Source: Chitinophagales bacterium
Lineage (GTDB): Bacteria; Bacteroidota; Bacteroidia; Chitinophagales; JADIYW01
Assembly (NCBI GenBank): GCA_023957235.1
Contig: JAMLHI010000006.1
Span: 1 to 64,000 of the forward strand
DNA: 64,000 nucleotides
Direction: 5' to 3'
Under the pieces are notes generated by a model that worked only from the letters and a program-made list of their open reading frames with translations, was not told the origin of the DNA and made no database searches. Shown here in pieces: positions 26,104 to 35,150 of this stretch. Each line of letters opens with the position of its first letter. Position 1 is the stretch's first letter. Made by a program: the position numbers and the translations under genes.

Positions 26104-27240
26104 ATGAAGACCTATATTGTCATATTTGTTACCTTCCTTTTTATCAATGCATGTAATTTGAATGATTCAAATGGGCAGCACTCCTCAAATACAAAAGGCA
26201 CAACGCAAGCATCTACTCAGCATCAAAATCAAGATAAGCCTACATCCAATAATGGTAAAGATTATTGGCAGGCATTGAAGATGTTTGAAATTAAAGATAA
26301 AAACGGAGTAGTATTTAAAACCTTTCCTTATCCTGCCGATTGGGTGTTTCCAGAGAAAGATTATGCTATCAGAGGGCCAGGCAATTTTCGTATGAAGAAT
26401 TTTCCACTCCAAAGTTATATTAAAAACTTAGATCCTTATAATGAGTATTATTATGCACAGATGCCTCAGCGAACCTTTCCTGGAATATCGCAACTTGTCC
26501 AAGAAGATATTTTTCCCTGGGCTCAAAATAATGGCTTTAAGATAGTGCGACAATATGAATTGACAGAGGCAAGTAAAATTGAGGCTTGGTATGATAATCA
26601 ATTGTTTAAAGTTAATCCTGCTGATGCTAGGGGTAATACCTTTATCGTATATGGAGTAGATTTGGAAAGTCAAAATGGAGAGAAAGCAATGATGGTTTTG
26701 CATTTAAGTGTCATGCAAATAATGGGAGTGCAACGCTGGAACTATTATATTGATTTTCTTCAAGCGGATAAAAACGTTTTTGAGCAAGTAAAAAAGCAAT
26801 ATATCTTTGGATTGGAACACGCATGGTACAATCCTGAACCTATCATGGCTTACAATAGAGAAGAAATGCAAAGGGTCAATCAAAATTGGGCTGCTTTTAA
26901 TCAGCGGATGGCTGCTAATCAAAAAGCATTTGAAGCCAGCCAACGCGATCATGTCAACCGAACTAATGCTATCAATGATGCCATAATGTCTGGCTATAAG
27001 TCATCCAGTGAAAGTAGCGATCGTATGCAAGAACAAAGAATAGATGCTATCTATGAGAGAGGAGTGGTGCAAAATCCAGAAACTGGTCAAATCAGTAAAT
27101 TAGACAATGGGTATGGATATAACCGATATTGGGTGAATGGTGATGGGAATTATATCGCTACTGAATCTCAATTGTATAACCCGAATCTCGATGATAATTT
27201 GAATCAGAAGAATTGGCAAGAGTTGAATAAGATAAAATAA
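26104..27240 (+). CDS. Lipoprotein of unknown function
   Basis: The protein has 378 residues with a lipobox (FINAC, Cys at about 17) and a Gln/Ser/Thr-rich linker to about residue 50. A globular part follows, rich in Trp and Tyr (YWQALKMFEIKDKNG, PADWVFPEKDY, WYNPEPIMAYNREEM). Residues about 250-305 are helical and Asn/Gln/Ala-rich. The last 60 residues contain GYGYNRYWVNGDGNYIAT, a short beta repeat. I cannot assign a family. It faces the periplasm or the cell surface. The array of tandem repeats begins 65 bases behind the stop. Confidence 0.75.
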   Translation: MKTYIVIFVTFLFINACNLNDSNGQHSSNTKGTTQASTQHQNQDKPTSNNGKDYWQALKMFEIKDKNGVVFKTFPYPADWVFPEKDYAIRGPGNFRMKNFPLQSYIKNLDPYNEYYYAQMPQRTFPGISQLVQEDIFPWAQNNGFKIVRQYELTEASKIEAWYDNQLFKVNPADARGNTFIVYGVDLESQNGEKAMMVLHLSVMQIMGVQRWNYYIDFLQADKNVFEQVKKQYIFGLEHAWYNPEPIMAYNREEMQRVNQNWAAFNQRMAANQKAFEASQRDHVNRTNAINDAIMSGYKSSSESSDRMQEQRIDAIYERGVVQNPETGQISKLDNGYGYNRYWVNGDGNYIATESQLYNPNLDDNLNQKNWQELNKIK

Positions 27241-27985
27241 TTAATTGCTAATTGTAAGTGAAATATTAATATCTATAAGCTATTATTTGTTATTTTGACT
27301 TCTTTCCTGAATGCCGTCACTCCGACGATAGGAGGAGTCTCTTTTGGGAACGCTGTTCATGAACGCCGTCATCTCGACCAAAGGGAGAGATCTCTTTTGG
27401 GAACGTTGAAAATCTTAGAGATTTAGCTCCGCTGATTTTCAATTCTCACTCCACTACGTTGCGTTTCGAAATGACGCTTTGATTGAACATCTCATTTTTG
27501 AATACTTCTTTCCTGAATACCGTCACTCCGACGATAGGAGGAGTCTCTTTTGGGAACACTGTTCATGAACGCCGTCATCTCGACCAAAGGGAGAGATCTC
27601 TTTTAGGAACGTTATTAGTTTATGAGATTTCTCCTCGTGCCTCGTCGAAATGACGTTTTGATTGAATATCTCGTTTTTGAATACTCCTTTCCTGAATGCC
27701 GTCACTCCGACGATAGGAGGAGTCTCTTTTAGGAACGCTGTTCATGAACGCCGTCATCTCGACCAAAGGAAGAGATCTCTTTGAGGAATGCTGTTAATCT
27801 TAGAGATTTCTCCTCGTGCCTCGTCGAAATGACGTTTTGATTGAATATCTCGTTTTTGAATACTTCTTTCCTGAATGCCGTCACTCCGACGATAGGAGGA
27901 GTCTCTTTTTGTTTATAGGATTTGAGGATGGATAGTTTTTTTATTGTATTTTGATAGGCGGATAAAATTATTTTAAATTGAAAGG
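27241..27985. other. 745-base non-coding region with tandem repeats
   Basis: No gene is supported. From 27305 to 27908 the region consists of a tandem array described separately. The last 75 bases are AT-rich and would hold the promoter of the lipoprotein gene at 27986. Confidence 0.7.
27305..27908. repeat. Tandem array, 3.2 units of about 180-206 bases
   Basis: Units begin TCCTGAATGCCGTCACTCCG at 27305, 27511, 27690 and 27869, giving periods of 206, 179 and 179 bases and a partial fourth unit of about 40 bases. The first unit carries a 27-base longer variant segment (around 27424-27465). Each unit contains two forward modules (CGTCACTCCGACGATAGGAG and CGTCATCTCGACCAAAGG, each ending with GAGTCTC or GAGATCTC), a TGTTCATGAACG palindrome, and one inverted module (GAGATTTCTCCTCGTGCC...CGAAATGACG), so each unit can fold into long hairpins. 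The modules look like the short dispersed intergenic repeats common in Bacteroidota. Confidence 0.92.
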
Positions 27986-28510
27986 ATGAATGAAATGAAA
28001 AAATGCTTTAGGAATTTATGGATGGCTTTTTGTACTTTGATGATTTTTGTATTTTTTTCATGCAATAAAGATGAAAGCCCAAATGAAAAGAACAAGCCCG
28101 AATTGGTAATCAATAGCATCTTATTGGATGATAGTTTATTTGTAGGCTCAACAGAATATTTCCCCAATTTTATAAAATTTAATTTTGGCAATAATTTTCT
28201 TGTTTTAGCTTCTAATGTTAGCAAATTAAAAAATGGAGTTTATAAAACTACCAAATTTGAATCTAACTCATCAGGTACATTTAGTACAGACGATATTGCA
28301 CAAGATGAGCTTTTGGTTCAATTGACCTATAACAATATCATTTATGTTTATTTTTTGGATATTCATGAGAAAGTCAATGTTACTTTGAAATCTCAAAAAC
28401 TCACAATAGAAATTCCTAAGTTAATACTCACTCCTGTTATGTATCCATCAGGTTTAAACCCAAAAGAAATTGAATTAAAAGGCTTGCTCTACATAGAACA
28501 ATATAAGTAA
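27986..28510 (+). CDS. Small lipoprotein of unknown function, related to the one at 25.4 kb
   Basis: The protein has 174 residues (171 if the ATG at 27995 is used). The lipobox is FFSC, with Cys at about 29, followed by NKDESPNEKN. The mature part is beta-rich, with FNFGNNFLVLASNVSKLKNG and a closing segment KLTIEIPKLILTP...IELKGLLYIEQ. The ending resembles the lipoprotein at 25449 in order and spacing, which suggests a common origin. No known domain is recognised. Confidence 0.75.
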   Translation: MNEMKKCFRNLWMAFCTLMIFVFFSCNKDESPNEKNKPELVINSILLDDSLFVGSTEYFPNFIKFNFGNNFLVLASNVSKLKNGVYKTTKFESNSSGTFSTDDIAQDELLVQLTYNNIIYVYFLDIHEKVNVTLKSQKLTIEIPKLILTPVMYPSGLNPKEIELKGLLYIEQYK

Positions 28511-28547
28511 GACATCAAATTGGGTAGTTATTTATAGCCAAATGACT

Positions 28548-28555
28548 TACCTTTG
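28548..28555 (+). promoter_or_regulatory. -7 box before the YjdM-like gene
   Basis: TACCTTTG matches the Bacteroidota -7 consensus, 16 bases before the ATG at 28571. This decides against the upstream TTG start. Confidence 0.5.
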
Positions 28556-28570
28556 GAGAAATATCTTATC

Positions 28571-28906
28571 ATGTCAGATTTTGCACCATGCCCTAAATGT
28601 CATTCCGAATATACTTATCCTTTAGATGCCCTTTTAGTCTGTCCTGATTGTGCCTTTGAATGGAATCCTAATGAGTGGACAGAAGATGAAGGACTAGTCG
28701 TAAAAGATGCTAATGGCAATATTCTTGTAGATGGTGATGCTGTTGTCGTGATAAAAAATCTTCCAGTGAAAGGAGCTTCTCAACCTATTAAAGCTGGAAC
28801 AAAAATTAAGAATATCCGCTTAATTGATGGAGATCATAATATTGATTGTCGCATTGATGGTTTTGGTGCAATGGCTCTCAAGTCAGAGTTTGTCAAAAAA
28901 GCATAG
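28571..28906 (+). CDS. YjdM/PhnA-family zinc-ribbon protein
   Basis: This 112-residue protein begins with a zinc ribbon of two Cys pairs, CPKCHSEY and CPDCAFEW. A beta-barrel follows ([27 protein letters not shown], then [11 protein letters not shown] and [19 protein letters not shown]). The family is named after PhnA of the E. coli phosphonate locus, though phosphonate metabolism by this protein is not supported. The ATG at 28571 is chosen because an upstream TTG (28553) overlaps a TACCTTTG -7 box (28548-28555). Confidence 0.92.
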   Translation: MSDFAPCPKCHSEYTYPLDALLVCPDCAFEWNPNEWTEDEGLVVKDANGNILVDGDAVVVIKNLPVKGASQPIKAGTKIKNIRLIDGDHNIDCRIDGFGAMALKSEFVKKA

Positions 28907-29017
28907 TGAGATTTTTTTGAAATCATATTACAATTGTAAGAAAATTGTAAAAGTGAATTTTTGAAATCATTTCTGTAAACAACTTTAATTTTGGGATGTT
29001 CTAGTTTCAAAATGTAA

Positions 29018-29626
29018 ATGATTTTAATGAAAGATTTTAAGTATTGGTGGGAGAGTGGTATGCAATGGGAGGCATACAGAGATATGTTGGATAGATTGAT
29101 GCTAGAAGGGAGAACAACTGGCAGTGAACAGTCGGAGGATCTTTTATCTTATGCAAGATTAAACCTTCAACGTATGAAACGCATAGATAAGACTTTTAAA
29201 GAGGATAGCCAATTGAAAGATTTTTTCCTTCATTATCAAGGTCAATTAAAAATCATTGCAATCACTGAAGGATGGTGTGGTGATGCTTCTCAATCTGTAC
29301 CAGTTGTTGCCAATCTTGTTCAACTTCATCCTGATAAATTGGATTTGAGAATTATTCTTCGTGATAAAGATACTGAGTTGATAGATCAATTCTTAACAAA
29401 TGGTGGACGTGCTATTCCTAAGTTTATTTTCTTGAATGGAGATTATCAATTAGGAGGAAATTGGGGACCGAGGCCTAAGGAACTGCAAGATATATATATC
29501 GAATTGAAAAATCAGCAACTTCCTTTTGAGACAATATCAGAGAACATACATAGCTGGTACGCAAAGGACAAGGCTAAAACGATTCAGAATGAATTGTTGG
29601 AATTGCTAAGTAAAATGAATTTTTGA
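29018..29626 (+). CDS. Thioredoxin-like family protein with single-Cys WCGD motif
   Basis: The protein has 202 residues. The C-terminal two thirds have a thioredoxin fold (LKIIAITEGWCGDASQSVPVVANL, a cis-Pro loop GRAIPKFIFLNGD, and a strand-helix end). The active site is WCGDAS: only the first Cys of CXXC is present, so a dithiol mechanism is unlikely. This is typical of the thioredoxin_9 family in Firmicutes and Bacteroidota, whose role is not established. There is no signal peptide, so it is cytoplasmic. It is monocistronic. Confidence 0.85.
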   Translation: MILMKDFKYWWESGMQWEAYRDMLDRLMLEGRTTGSEQSEDLLSYARLNLQRMKRIDKTFKEDSQLKDFFLHYQGQLKIIAITEGWCGDASQSVPVVANLVQLHPDKLDLRIILRDKDTELIDQFLTNGGRAIPKFIFLNGDYQLGGNWGPRPKELQDIYIELKNQQLPFETISENIHSWYAKDKAKTIQNELLELLSKMNF

Positions 29627-29755
29627 TATCTATTGGGGCTCATTCTGAAAAAAAATGGGCAGTTAGAAGGGTAAATACTACTTGTTGTTAATTGTAATAT
29701 TTTAATACTGGTATAATCCTATTGTACTTTTTGGTTTGCTTTAGGTTGAAATCAT

Positions 29756-29787
29756 TAAAAAAGCCTGACAATTACTTGTCAGGCTCT
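29756..29787 (-). terminator. Terminator after the PhoD-like gene
   Basis: Perfect stem AGCCTGACA / TGTCAGGCT with a seven-base loop. On the minus strand it is followed by T6. Confidence 0.88.
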
Positions 29788-29805
29788 TTCAATTCCAAAC
29801 TATAA

Positions 29806-31644
29806 TTATTGCGCTTTAATTACATTTCTTCCTATTTGGTGAATACCGTCAGTCACATTTATACGATACTGTCCAATCGGTAAAAACCCAGCCTCTACAG
29901 TATCATAATATAATCCTCTACCACGATTGCCCAAGTCTTTTTCAAAAACTATTCTTCCACTCATATCAAAGATTTGCAATTGAATATTGGATACTTTATC
30001 TACATAATATTGAAGACCTACAGTTGCAATAAAAGGGTTGGGATATGCTCCCATAGCAACTCCCATATCTCTATCATGAATAGCAGTAGCTGATTTGTCT
30101 CTAATGTTTCTAGGCACAAAATCAATATTGGTAAAATCTGCTTGTTCTTCTTCTTTATTTTTAAATAAGGTGCTGACTTGGTCAGGAGCATAATAACTCA
30201 CCCATCTATTGACGACATTATTGACTTGATTGACAGTTCTGATATGATAGAAATCTCCTTGAGCTCTATCATTTTTAAGGTCTAAAATTAAAAATCCTCT
30301 TCTATCTAACTTGCTATCTCTTATATGAGGATTTAAAGCGTTTAAAAGTGCTTGAGAAACTGAAAAAGGCAATCCAGGTGATGATACAGCAGAACAAACA
30401 AACTCTACTCCAGCAGAATTCTCTCTATGGTCTGCATTATAAGGCTCTTTGCCAAAAGGCAAATCATTTGCCCAGAAAGTATGGATGTCACCTGTCAATA
30501 CCACTATGTTTTTAATATTATTATTATTGATAAAATCAAATAACCTTTTTCTTTCAAAAGTGTATCCGTCCCATTGGTCTGTGTTTAATGTCAAGCCAAA
30601 TGCTAACATTGGGGCTACCATGACTTGCTGTGCAATCACTTTCCATTGAGCGGTAGAGTTTTTGAGACCTTGCTGCAACCACTCCATTTGTACCTCACCA
30701 ATCAATTTTTTATTAGGACCGTCTGGGCTTGTTTCGTTGTCTCTATCAATAATACGGGTATCTAGAAAAAAGATTTCAGCAAGATTTCCAATTTTTAAAG
30801 ATCTATATATTTTAAATTTATCATCTAAGTCAATCTCGCGGATAGGCACCCATTCAAGATATGCTTGCAGTGCAGCACTTTTTCTAGCTGCCCAATCTCC
30901 TTGTTTGGCAGGATTGTGGTTTTCTGCTCCATCTCTCCACGAGTTATTAGCAAATTCATGGTCGTCCCAGATATTATAAAAAGGATATTGTTGATGAAGC
31001 TTTTGCAACATAGTATCAAGGTGGGCTTGTGAATATCTCGTTCTATAGTCACTTAAAGTGACGATATCATTTTCAGGACTTGGTTTTCTTTGTGGATGAT
31101 TGCCATATTCATTAAGACCATATTCATAAATATAATCTCCTAAATGTATGACGGCATTGATATCATTTCTTTCGCTAATTCTATCATATACATTGAAATA
31201 TCCATGAGGATAGCTGGCACAAGAAACTACAGCAGCCCTAAAATTACTAATATCAGATATAGGAGTTGTTTTAGTTCTTCCTCTCTGAGATAATCTGCCT
31301 TGTTCGTCTTCAAATTCAAAGAAATACCAAGTGTTTTCTTCCAAATCTTGTACATCCACTTTGACTGTGAAATCTCTTGTAGCATCAGTAGTAAAGACTC
31401 CTTCATCTACTATTTTTTGCATCAATGAATCTTTAGCAATTCTCCATTTCACATTAGCACTACCTGCATCTGTGGTAATTCTAGTCCAAATAATCACTTT
31501 GTCAGCCGTGGCATCTCCTGATGCAACCCCATGATAAAAGGGAGCTATTGCTTCATTGACATACGATCTTTCAGGAAGGTCATATTGTGCATTAGCAAAT
31601 GAAAAGAATGAAAGAAACGTAAAAAAAAGTAGAAGATTTTTCAT
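29806..31644 (-). CDS. PhoD-like phosphatase/phosphodiesterase with T9SS sorting domain
   Basis: The protein has 612 residues. A signal peptide (1-19, ending FANA) precedes an N-terminal fibronectin-like domain of PhoD (FYHGVASGDATADKVIIWTR). The metallophosphatase core has VVSCASYPHGYFNVYDRI, HLGDYIYEYG, WDDHEFANNSW, and VLTGDIHTFWAND, which supply the metal ligands. The C-terminus is a T9SS type A sorting domain (GAYPNPFIATVGLQYYV ... GQYRINVTDG). PhoD enzymes cleave phosphodiesters using Ca and Fe and act outside the cell. The gene is monocistronic. Confidence 0.92.
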   Translation of the reverse strand: MKNLLLFFTFLSFFSFANAQYDLPERSYVNEAIAPFYHGVASGDATADKVIIWTRITTDAGSANVKWRIAKDSLMQKIVDEGVFTTDATRDFTVKVDVQDLEENTWYFFEFEDEQGRLSQRGRTKTTPISDISNFRAAVVSCASYPHGYFNVYDRISERNDINAVIHLGDYIYEYGLNEYGNHPQRKPSPENDIVTLSDYRTRYSQAHLDTMLQKLHQQYPFYNIWDDHEFANNSWRDGAENHNPAKQGDWAARKSAALQAYLEWVPIREIDLDDKFKIYRSLKIGNLAEIFFLDTRIIDRDNETSPDGPNKKLIGEVQMEWLQQGLKNSTAQWKVIAQQVMVAPMLAFGLTLNTDQWDGYTFERKRLFDFINNNNIKNIVVLTGDIHTFWANDLPFGKEPYNADHRENSAGVEFVCSAVSSPGLPFSVSQALLNALNPHIRDSKLDRRGFLILDLKNDRAQGDFYHIRTVNQVNNVVNRWVSYYAPDQVSTLFKNKEEEQADFTNIDFVPRNIRDKSATAIHDRDMGVAMGAYPNPFIATVGLQYYVDKVSNIQLQIFDMSGRIVFEKDLGNRGRGLYYDTVEAGFLPIGQYRINVTDGIHQIGRNVIKAQ

Positions 31645-31794
31645 ATAAAAGGTGTAATTCTTAAGGATACCTAAAATTACAAGATACTTTTATGAAAGCG
31701 TAATTTTTTTTTAAAAAAAATACCAAGACCAATCTTTTTTATGTAATTAATTATAGTGATTCTTTAGTACATTATTTTTCTTGAATAAATAAAA

Positions 31795-31823
31795 ATAGCT
31801 GTCTAATTGCTTAGACAGCTATT
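31795..31823 (-). terminator. Terminator after the coiled-coil gene
   Basis: Perfect ten-base stem TAGCTGTCTA / TAGACAGCTA with a short loop, followed on the minus strand by TTTTT. Confidence 0.88.
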
Positions 31824-31844
31824 CAATAAATGAACTTTATATAA

Positions 31845-32792
31845 TTATTTTAAATTGAAATTACCTTGACCTATCAATAAACCACTTTGGTAAATTTCAA
31901 CAGAGTAGTTGCCTTCGGTAAAATTGTAGCTTTGATTCCAAATAGAGCATACTGTTTTTGCTTCATTTTGATAATCAGGGCGTATCAGATAAGTATATGG
32001 GATTGAATTGCCAGTAGTAGCATCTGTCAAATTTCCACTTCCCAATTCTTGGATTTGAATAGTTGCACCACTTGGGTTGACAATTCTTATCGCCATTTCT
32101 GTTTCACCTGTAGGCGCAACACGGTTTTCTAATAAGTCAAAACAGATTTTAAGCGCATCAGTATCCTTTGCTTTTTTGACTTCAACTTCTTTTTCTCTTC
32201 TTCCAGATTTTGTAGGAATGATTTTGATATTGCTCGTAGTTAGAATTTTTGCTTTATTGACAGTAGATTTTAATTTTGAATTCTCTTCTTCTACTTTTGA
32301 TTTTTCTGATTGTACAGTACTTATAGTTTCTGTAAGTTCATTTTTTTGATTAGTCAGCGTTACATTTTCAACATTTAGTTGGTCGTTTAATTTGACTAGA
32401 GAATCAATTTTAGTCTGAAATACCAATCTTTCGTCTTGTAGTTGTTTGATCATTAAACGTGCTTTATCTAAATCTGCTTTATTGGTTTGACCACTTTTAA
32501 TGAGCTCAGAGATTTGTTTTTTCTTCATTTCAAGATCTCTCACTCTTTCAGTCAATAAGCTATCAACACCTGCTTTTTCTACATTTAGAACTTCTAAATC
32601 ATCTAAAGCTTTTTGATATTCCTTTTCCAATTCTGCTTTTAGATTTTCAGTATTATTTAATTCTGTTGTAGTGACTCTAATTGTTTCTGTAGATTTTTTT
32701 AATTTAATATTAGTGAATACTAATCCTCCTAGAAGGAGTAGAATTAATATCAAATACAGTGCGTGAACTTTGGAATTTGAGTTTTCAGACAT
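31845..32792 (-). CDS. Membrane-anchored coiled-coil protein of unknown function
   Basis: The protein has 315 residues from the ATG at 32792, chosen over one at 32837 because it directly precedes MSENSNSKVHALYL. One N-terminal membrane segment (about 9-28, LYLILILLLLGGLVF) is followed by an almost unbroken coiled coil (about 35-185) and a C-terminal beta domain of about 120 residues (LKICFDLLENRVAP, YLIRPDYQNEAKTVC, IYQSGLLIGQG). The membrane segment followed by coiled coil suggests a periplasmic spacer, the beta domain being distal. Similar proteins occur in Bacteroidota without known function. A bioinformatic search is needed for the C-terminal domain. Confidence 0.8.
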   Translation of the reverse strand: MSENSNSKVHALYLILILLLLGGLVFTNIKLKKSTETIRVTTTELNNTENLKAELEKEYQKALDDLEVLNVEKAGVDSLLTERVRDLEMKKKQISELIKSGQTNKADLDKARLMIKQLQDERLVFQTKIDSLVKLNDQLNVENVTLTNQKNELTETISTVQSEKSKVEEENSKLKSTVNKAKILTTSNIKIIPTKSGRREKEVEVKKAKDTDALKICFDLLENRVAPTGETEMAIRIVNPSGATIQIQELGSGNLTDATTGNSIPYTYLIRPDYQNEAKTVCSIWNQSYNFTEGNYSVEIYQSGLLIGQGNFNLK

Positions 32793-32900
32793 AATGAATT
32801 TTTTATAATTAATTTCAAATTTAGCACCTGATTTCAAGTAAAATTACTTTTAACAATATTTACGCATTATTTTAGTAACTTATTAACAAAATTCTTTTTT

Positions 32901-33641
32901 ATGCTAGATCATATACCATTAAGTAAGGTGCTTTTTATTGATATTGAAACGGTATCAGGTGTTTCTGATTTGTCTGATTTGCCTGAGTATGATCAGGAGT
33001 TATGGGCTGGTAAAAGAGGAAAGTTCAAACCTGAAGATTTGGATGAAGATGAATATTACTTTAACAATGCAGGAATTTTTGCGGAATTTGGAAAGATTAT
33101 TTGTATTTCCATGGGATATTTTTCAAGTCAGCAACAGGAAACAATTTTTAGGGTGAAATCTATTTATGGTGATGATGAAAAATCTTTGCTTTCCCAATTT
33201 ATCCAAGTCTTTAAAAAGATTGAGCAGAGCTTTGGAAATCAAATGATAGTGTGTGGACATAATGTTAAAGAGTTTGATATTCCTTATATTTGTAGAAGAC
33301 TACTAGTGCATCAACTGATAGATGAATTTCCAATTTTTCTTCAAAAAATCCAATTTTCTAAACCTTGGGAGCTGTCTGCTATGGTTTTGGATACTTTAGA
33401 TGTATGGAGATTTGGTGATTATAAAAATTATATTTCATTAAAATTGTTAACACATGTTCTGGGTATTCCTACACCAAAAGATGATATTGATGGCTCGGAA
33501 GTGGCTAGAGTATATTATCATGAATATGGATTGGAAAGAATCAGGAAATATTGTGAGAAAGATGTAGTAGCAGTTGCAAGAATTGTTAGTAAAATCAAAG
33601 GAATGAAGGATTTACAAGATTCTGAGGTGATGTCGATTTAA
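32901..33641 (+). CDS. DEDD 3'-5' exonuclease, PolB-exonuclease-like
   Basis: The protein has 246 residues. The exonuclease motifs are in order: ExoI FIDIETVSG (DxE), ExoII GHNVKEFDIPYI (NxxxFD), and ExoIII YCEKDVVAVARI (YCxxD, so the DEDDy type). The middle part GDYKNYISLKLLTHVLGIP is typical of the family of predicted PolB-like exonucleases, which stand alone without a polymerase domain. It should degrade DNA or RNA 3' to 5' in the cytoplasm. The downstream gene starts 10 bases later. Confidence 0.88.
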   Translation: MLDHIPLSKVLFIDIETVSGVSDLSDLPEYDQELWAGKRGKFKPEDLDEDEYYFNNAGIFAEFGKIICISMGYFSSQQQETIFRVKSIYGDDEKSLLSQFIQVFKKIEQSFGNQMIVCGHNVKEFDIPYICRRLLVHQLIDEFPIFLQKIQFSKPWELSAMVLDTLDVWRFGDYKNYISLKLLTHVLGIPTPKDDIDGSEVARVYYHEYGLERIRKYCEKDVVAVARIVSKIKGMKDLQDSEVMSI

Positions 33642-33650
33642 TATAAATGA

Positions 33651-35150
33651 ATGGTAGGTAATCAATTCAAAGAAATAAGTTTATCGATATTTTCGGTTTT
33701 CATCTTTTTATTTGCAAAAGGCTTTATTTTTAATTCTGCAGATCAAGTGGAACCGCTTGTTTTGGTGTATAAAAATTTGTATCCACATCTGTTTCAAGGA
33801 GATTTTTATGTGGAGGCAGCAAAATATATTTTTACTGTTCGCTATTATTATATCCATTTATTGACCTTTTTAGGGGGATATTTTCCACTTTATGAAATCT
33901 CAATTGGCCTGACAGTACTATGTCTTTTTTTTACCGCATTGGGTTTGATAAAGATTGTTGGCGTGTTGACTAGCGCCCAGATGCAAGGAGTTTTTGCTCC
34001 TTTTTTTGTTCTGTTTTTATTTTTGGAATGGACAGTAGGAGGAAATGTTCTGCAGTATAACTTATTGATTGGTAGTTCATTGGCAAAGGCCGCTTCTGTA
34101 TGGGCTATTTATTTTCTTTTGAATAGAAAATATATTGTTTCAGGTCTAATGGTGGGATTGGGAGGATTGTTTCAAGTGTTAGTAGGATTGCAGATGGGCT
34201 TGATTGTTTTGACTTTTATGCTGATTTACCGTAATTGGAGGGGGATATTTAAGTGGGGAACTTCATGGTTTATTGCGATAAGTCCAATATTAATACCTAT
34301 ATTATATAGACAAACGACTATGCAAGTATCAGAAACTGATGAGTCTTTTTTTTATTTGATTTTATATCAATTTAGAAATCCCGAACATTATCTTCCTAGC
34401 TTATTTCCCATTAATTCATATATAAAAATTTTATTATTGATGATGATAGGAAATTTTTCTTTGTTTCTAATGATTGATAGACAATTGTTTTATAAGGTGC
34501 AAGTTGTCAATGCAATTATTGTTTTTGGATTGATTTTTTATTCAATCAGTTTGGAGTTGTTTTCATGGTTGGCGATTGGAAAGATACAATGGTTTAAAAC
34601 GACAATAGCACTGAATGTTATTGGTGCTTTGGGATTGGCAATAGGGCTTGAGTATCTTTTTAAGTATATTTTGAAATTCAAATTTTTGAATTTGTGGGGA
34701 ATGATTGCTATTACATTGTGGGCTTTTATTTTTCATTCAGATAGTCTATTAAAAGGAATGGATAAGCGGAATGACCAGCAAAAAGAATTAAGCGTATTGC
34801 ATCAGTGGATTTATCTTCATACGCCTATCAATGCCTTGTTTGCCACTTATATTGATGATGAAAGCTTTATGTGTGAAGCAAAGCGTCCATTGACATTAAG
34901 TTGGAATTGTATGATACATGAACCCTGGTTCTTAGTGGAATGGTATCATCGTTTTTACCAACAATATCATGTCAAAACTTCTATTTATCAACATATTGAA
35001 GTAAAAAAACAGGCCAATCAATATTATGAGAATGGTGAATGGCTGGACAATACTAAAGCACAGTATTGTATAGTTCGTAAAGAGGTTGTGTTAGCACGTA
35101 CTAAAGAAATCTTCTCTAGTGCTAATTATAAAGTATTGAAAATTAATTGA
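33651..35150 (+). CDS. Polytopic membrane protein, possibly DUF6798
   Basis: The protein has 499 residues with about ten hydrophobic segments. A luminal-type loop (RQTTMQVSETDESFFYLILY, then FRNPEHYLPSLFP) matches my recollection of DUF6798 proteins. The soluble C-terminal part (from about 400) has HQWIYLHTPINALFATYIDD and WNCMIHEPWFLVEWYHRFYQQY. The overall design recalls GT-C glycosyltransferases and oligosaccharide-related membrane proteins, but I see no catalytic DxD or EE in the first loop. It follows the exonuclease by 10 bases and overlaps the convergent MORN gene by 8 bases. Confidence 0.6.
   Translation: MVGNQFKEISLSIFSVFIFLFAKGFIFNSADQVEPLVLVYKNLYPHLFQGDFYVEAAKYIFTVRYYYIHLLTFLGGYFPLYEISIGLTVLCLFFTALGLIKIVGVLTSAQMQGVFAPFFVLFLFLEWTVGGNVLQYNLLIGSSLAKAASVWAIYFLLNRKYIVSGLMVGLGGLFQVLVGLQMGLIVLTFMLIYRNWRGIFKWGTSWFIAISPILIPILYRQTTMQVSETDESFFYLILYQFRNPEHYLPSLFPINSYIKILLLMMIGNFSLFLMIDRQLFYKVQVVNAIIVFGLIFYSISLELFSWLAIGKIQWFKTTIALNVIGALGLAIGLEYLFKYILKFKFLNLWGMIAITLWAFIFHSDSLLKGMDKRNDQQKELSVLHQWIYLHTPINALFATYIDDESFMCEAKRPLTLSWNCMIHEPWFLVEWYHRFYQQYHVKTSIYQHIEVKKQANQYYENGEWLDNTKAQYCIVRKEVVLARTKEIFSSANYKVLKIN

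Noticed and set aside
27523..27705. Minus-strand 60-codon frame within the tandem array
   Set aside because: It runs through repeat units whose copies differ by insertions that would break the frame; no start signal or domain.
27305..27908. Possible CRISPR array
   Set aside because: The units are about 180 bases long and repeated throughout, without short constant repeats and unique spacers, and there are no cas genes nearby.
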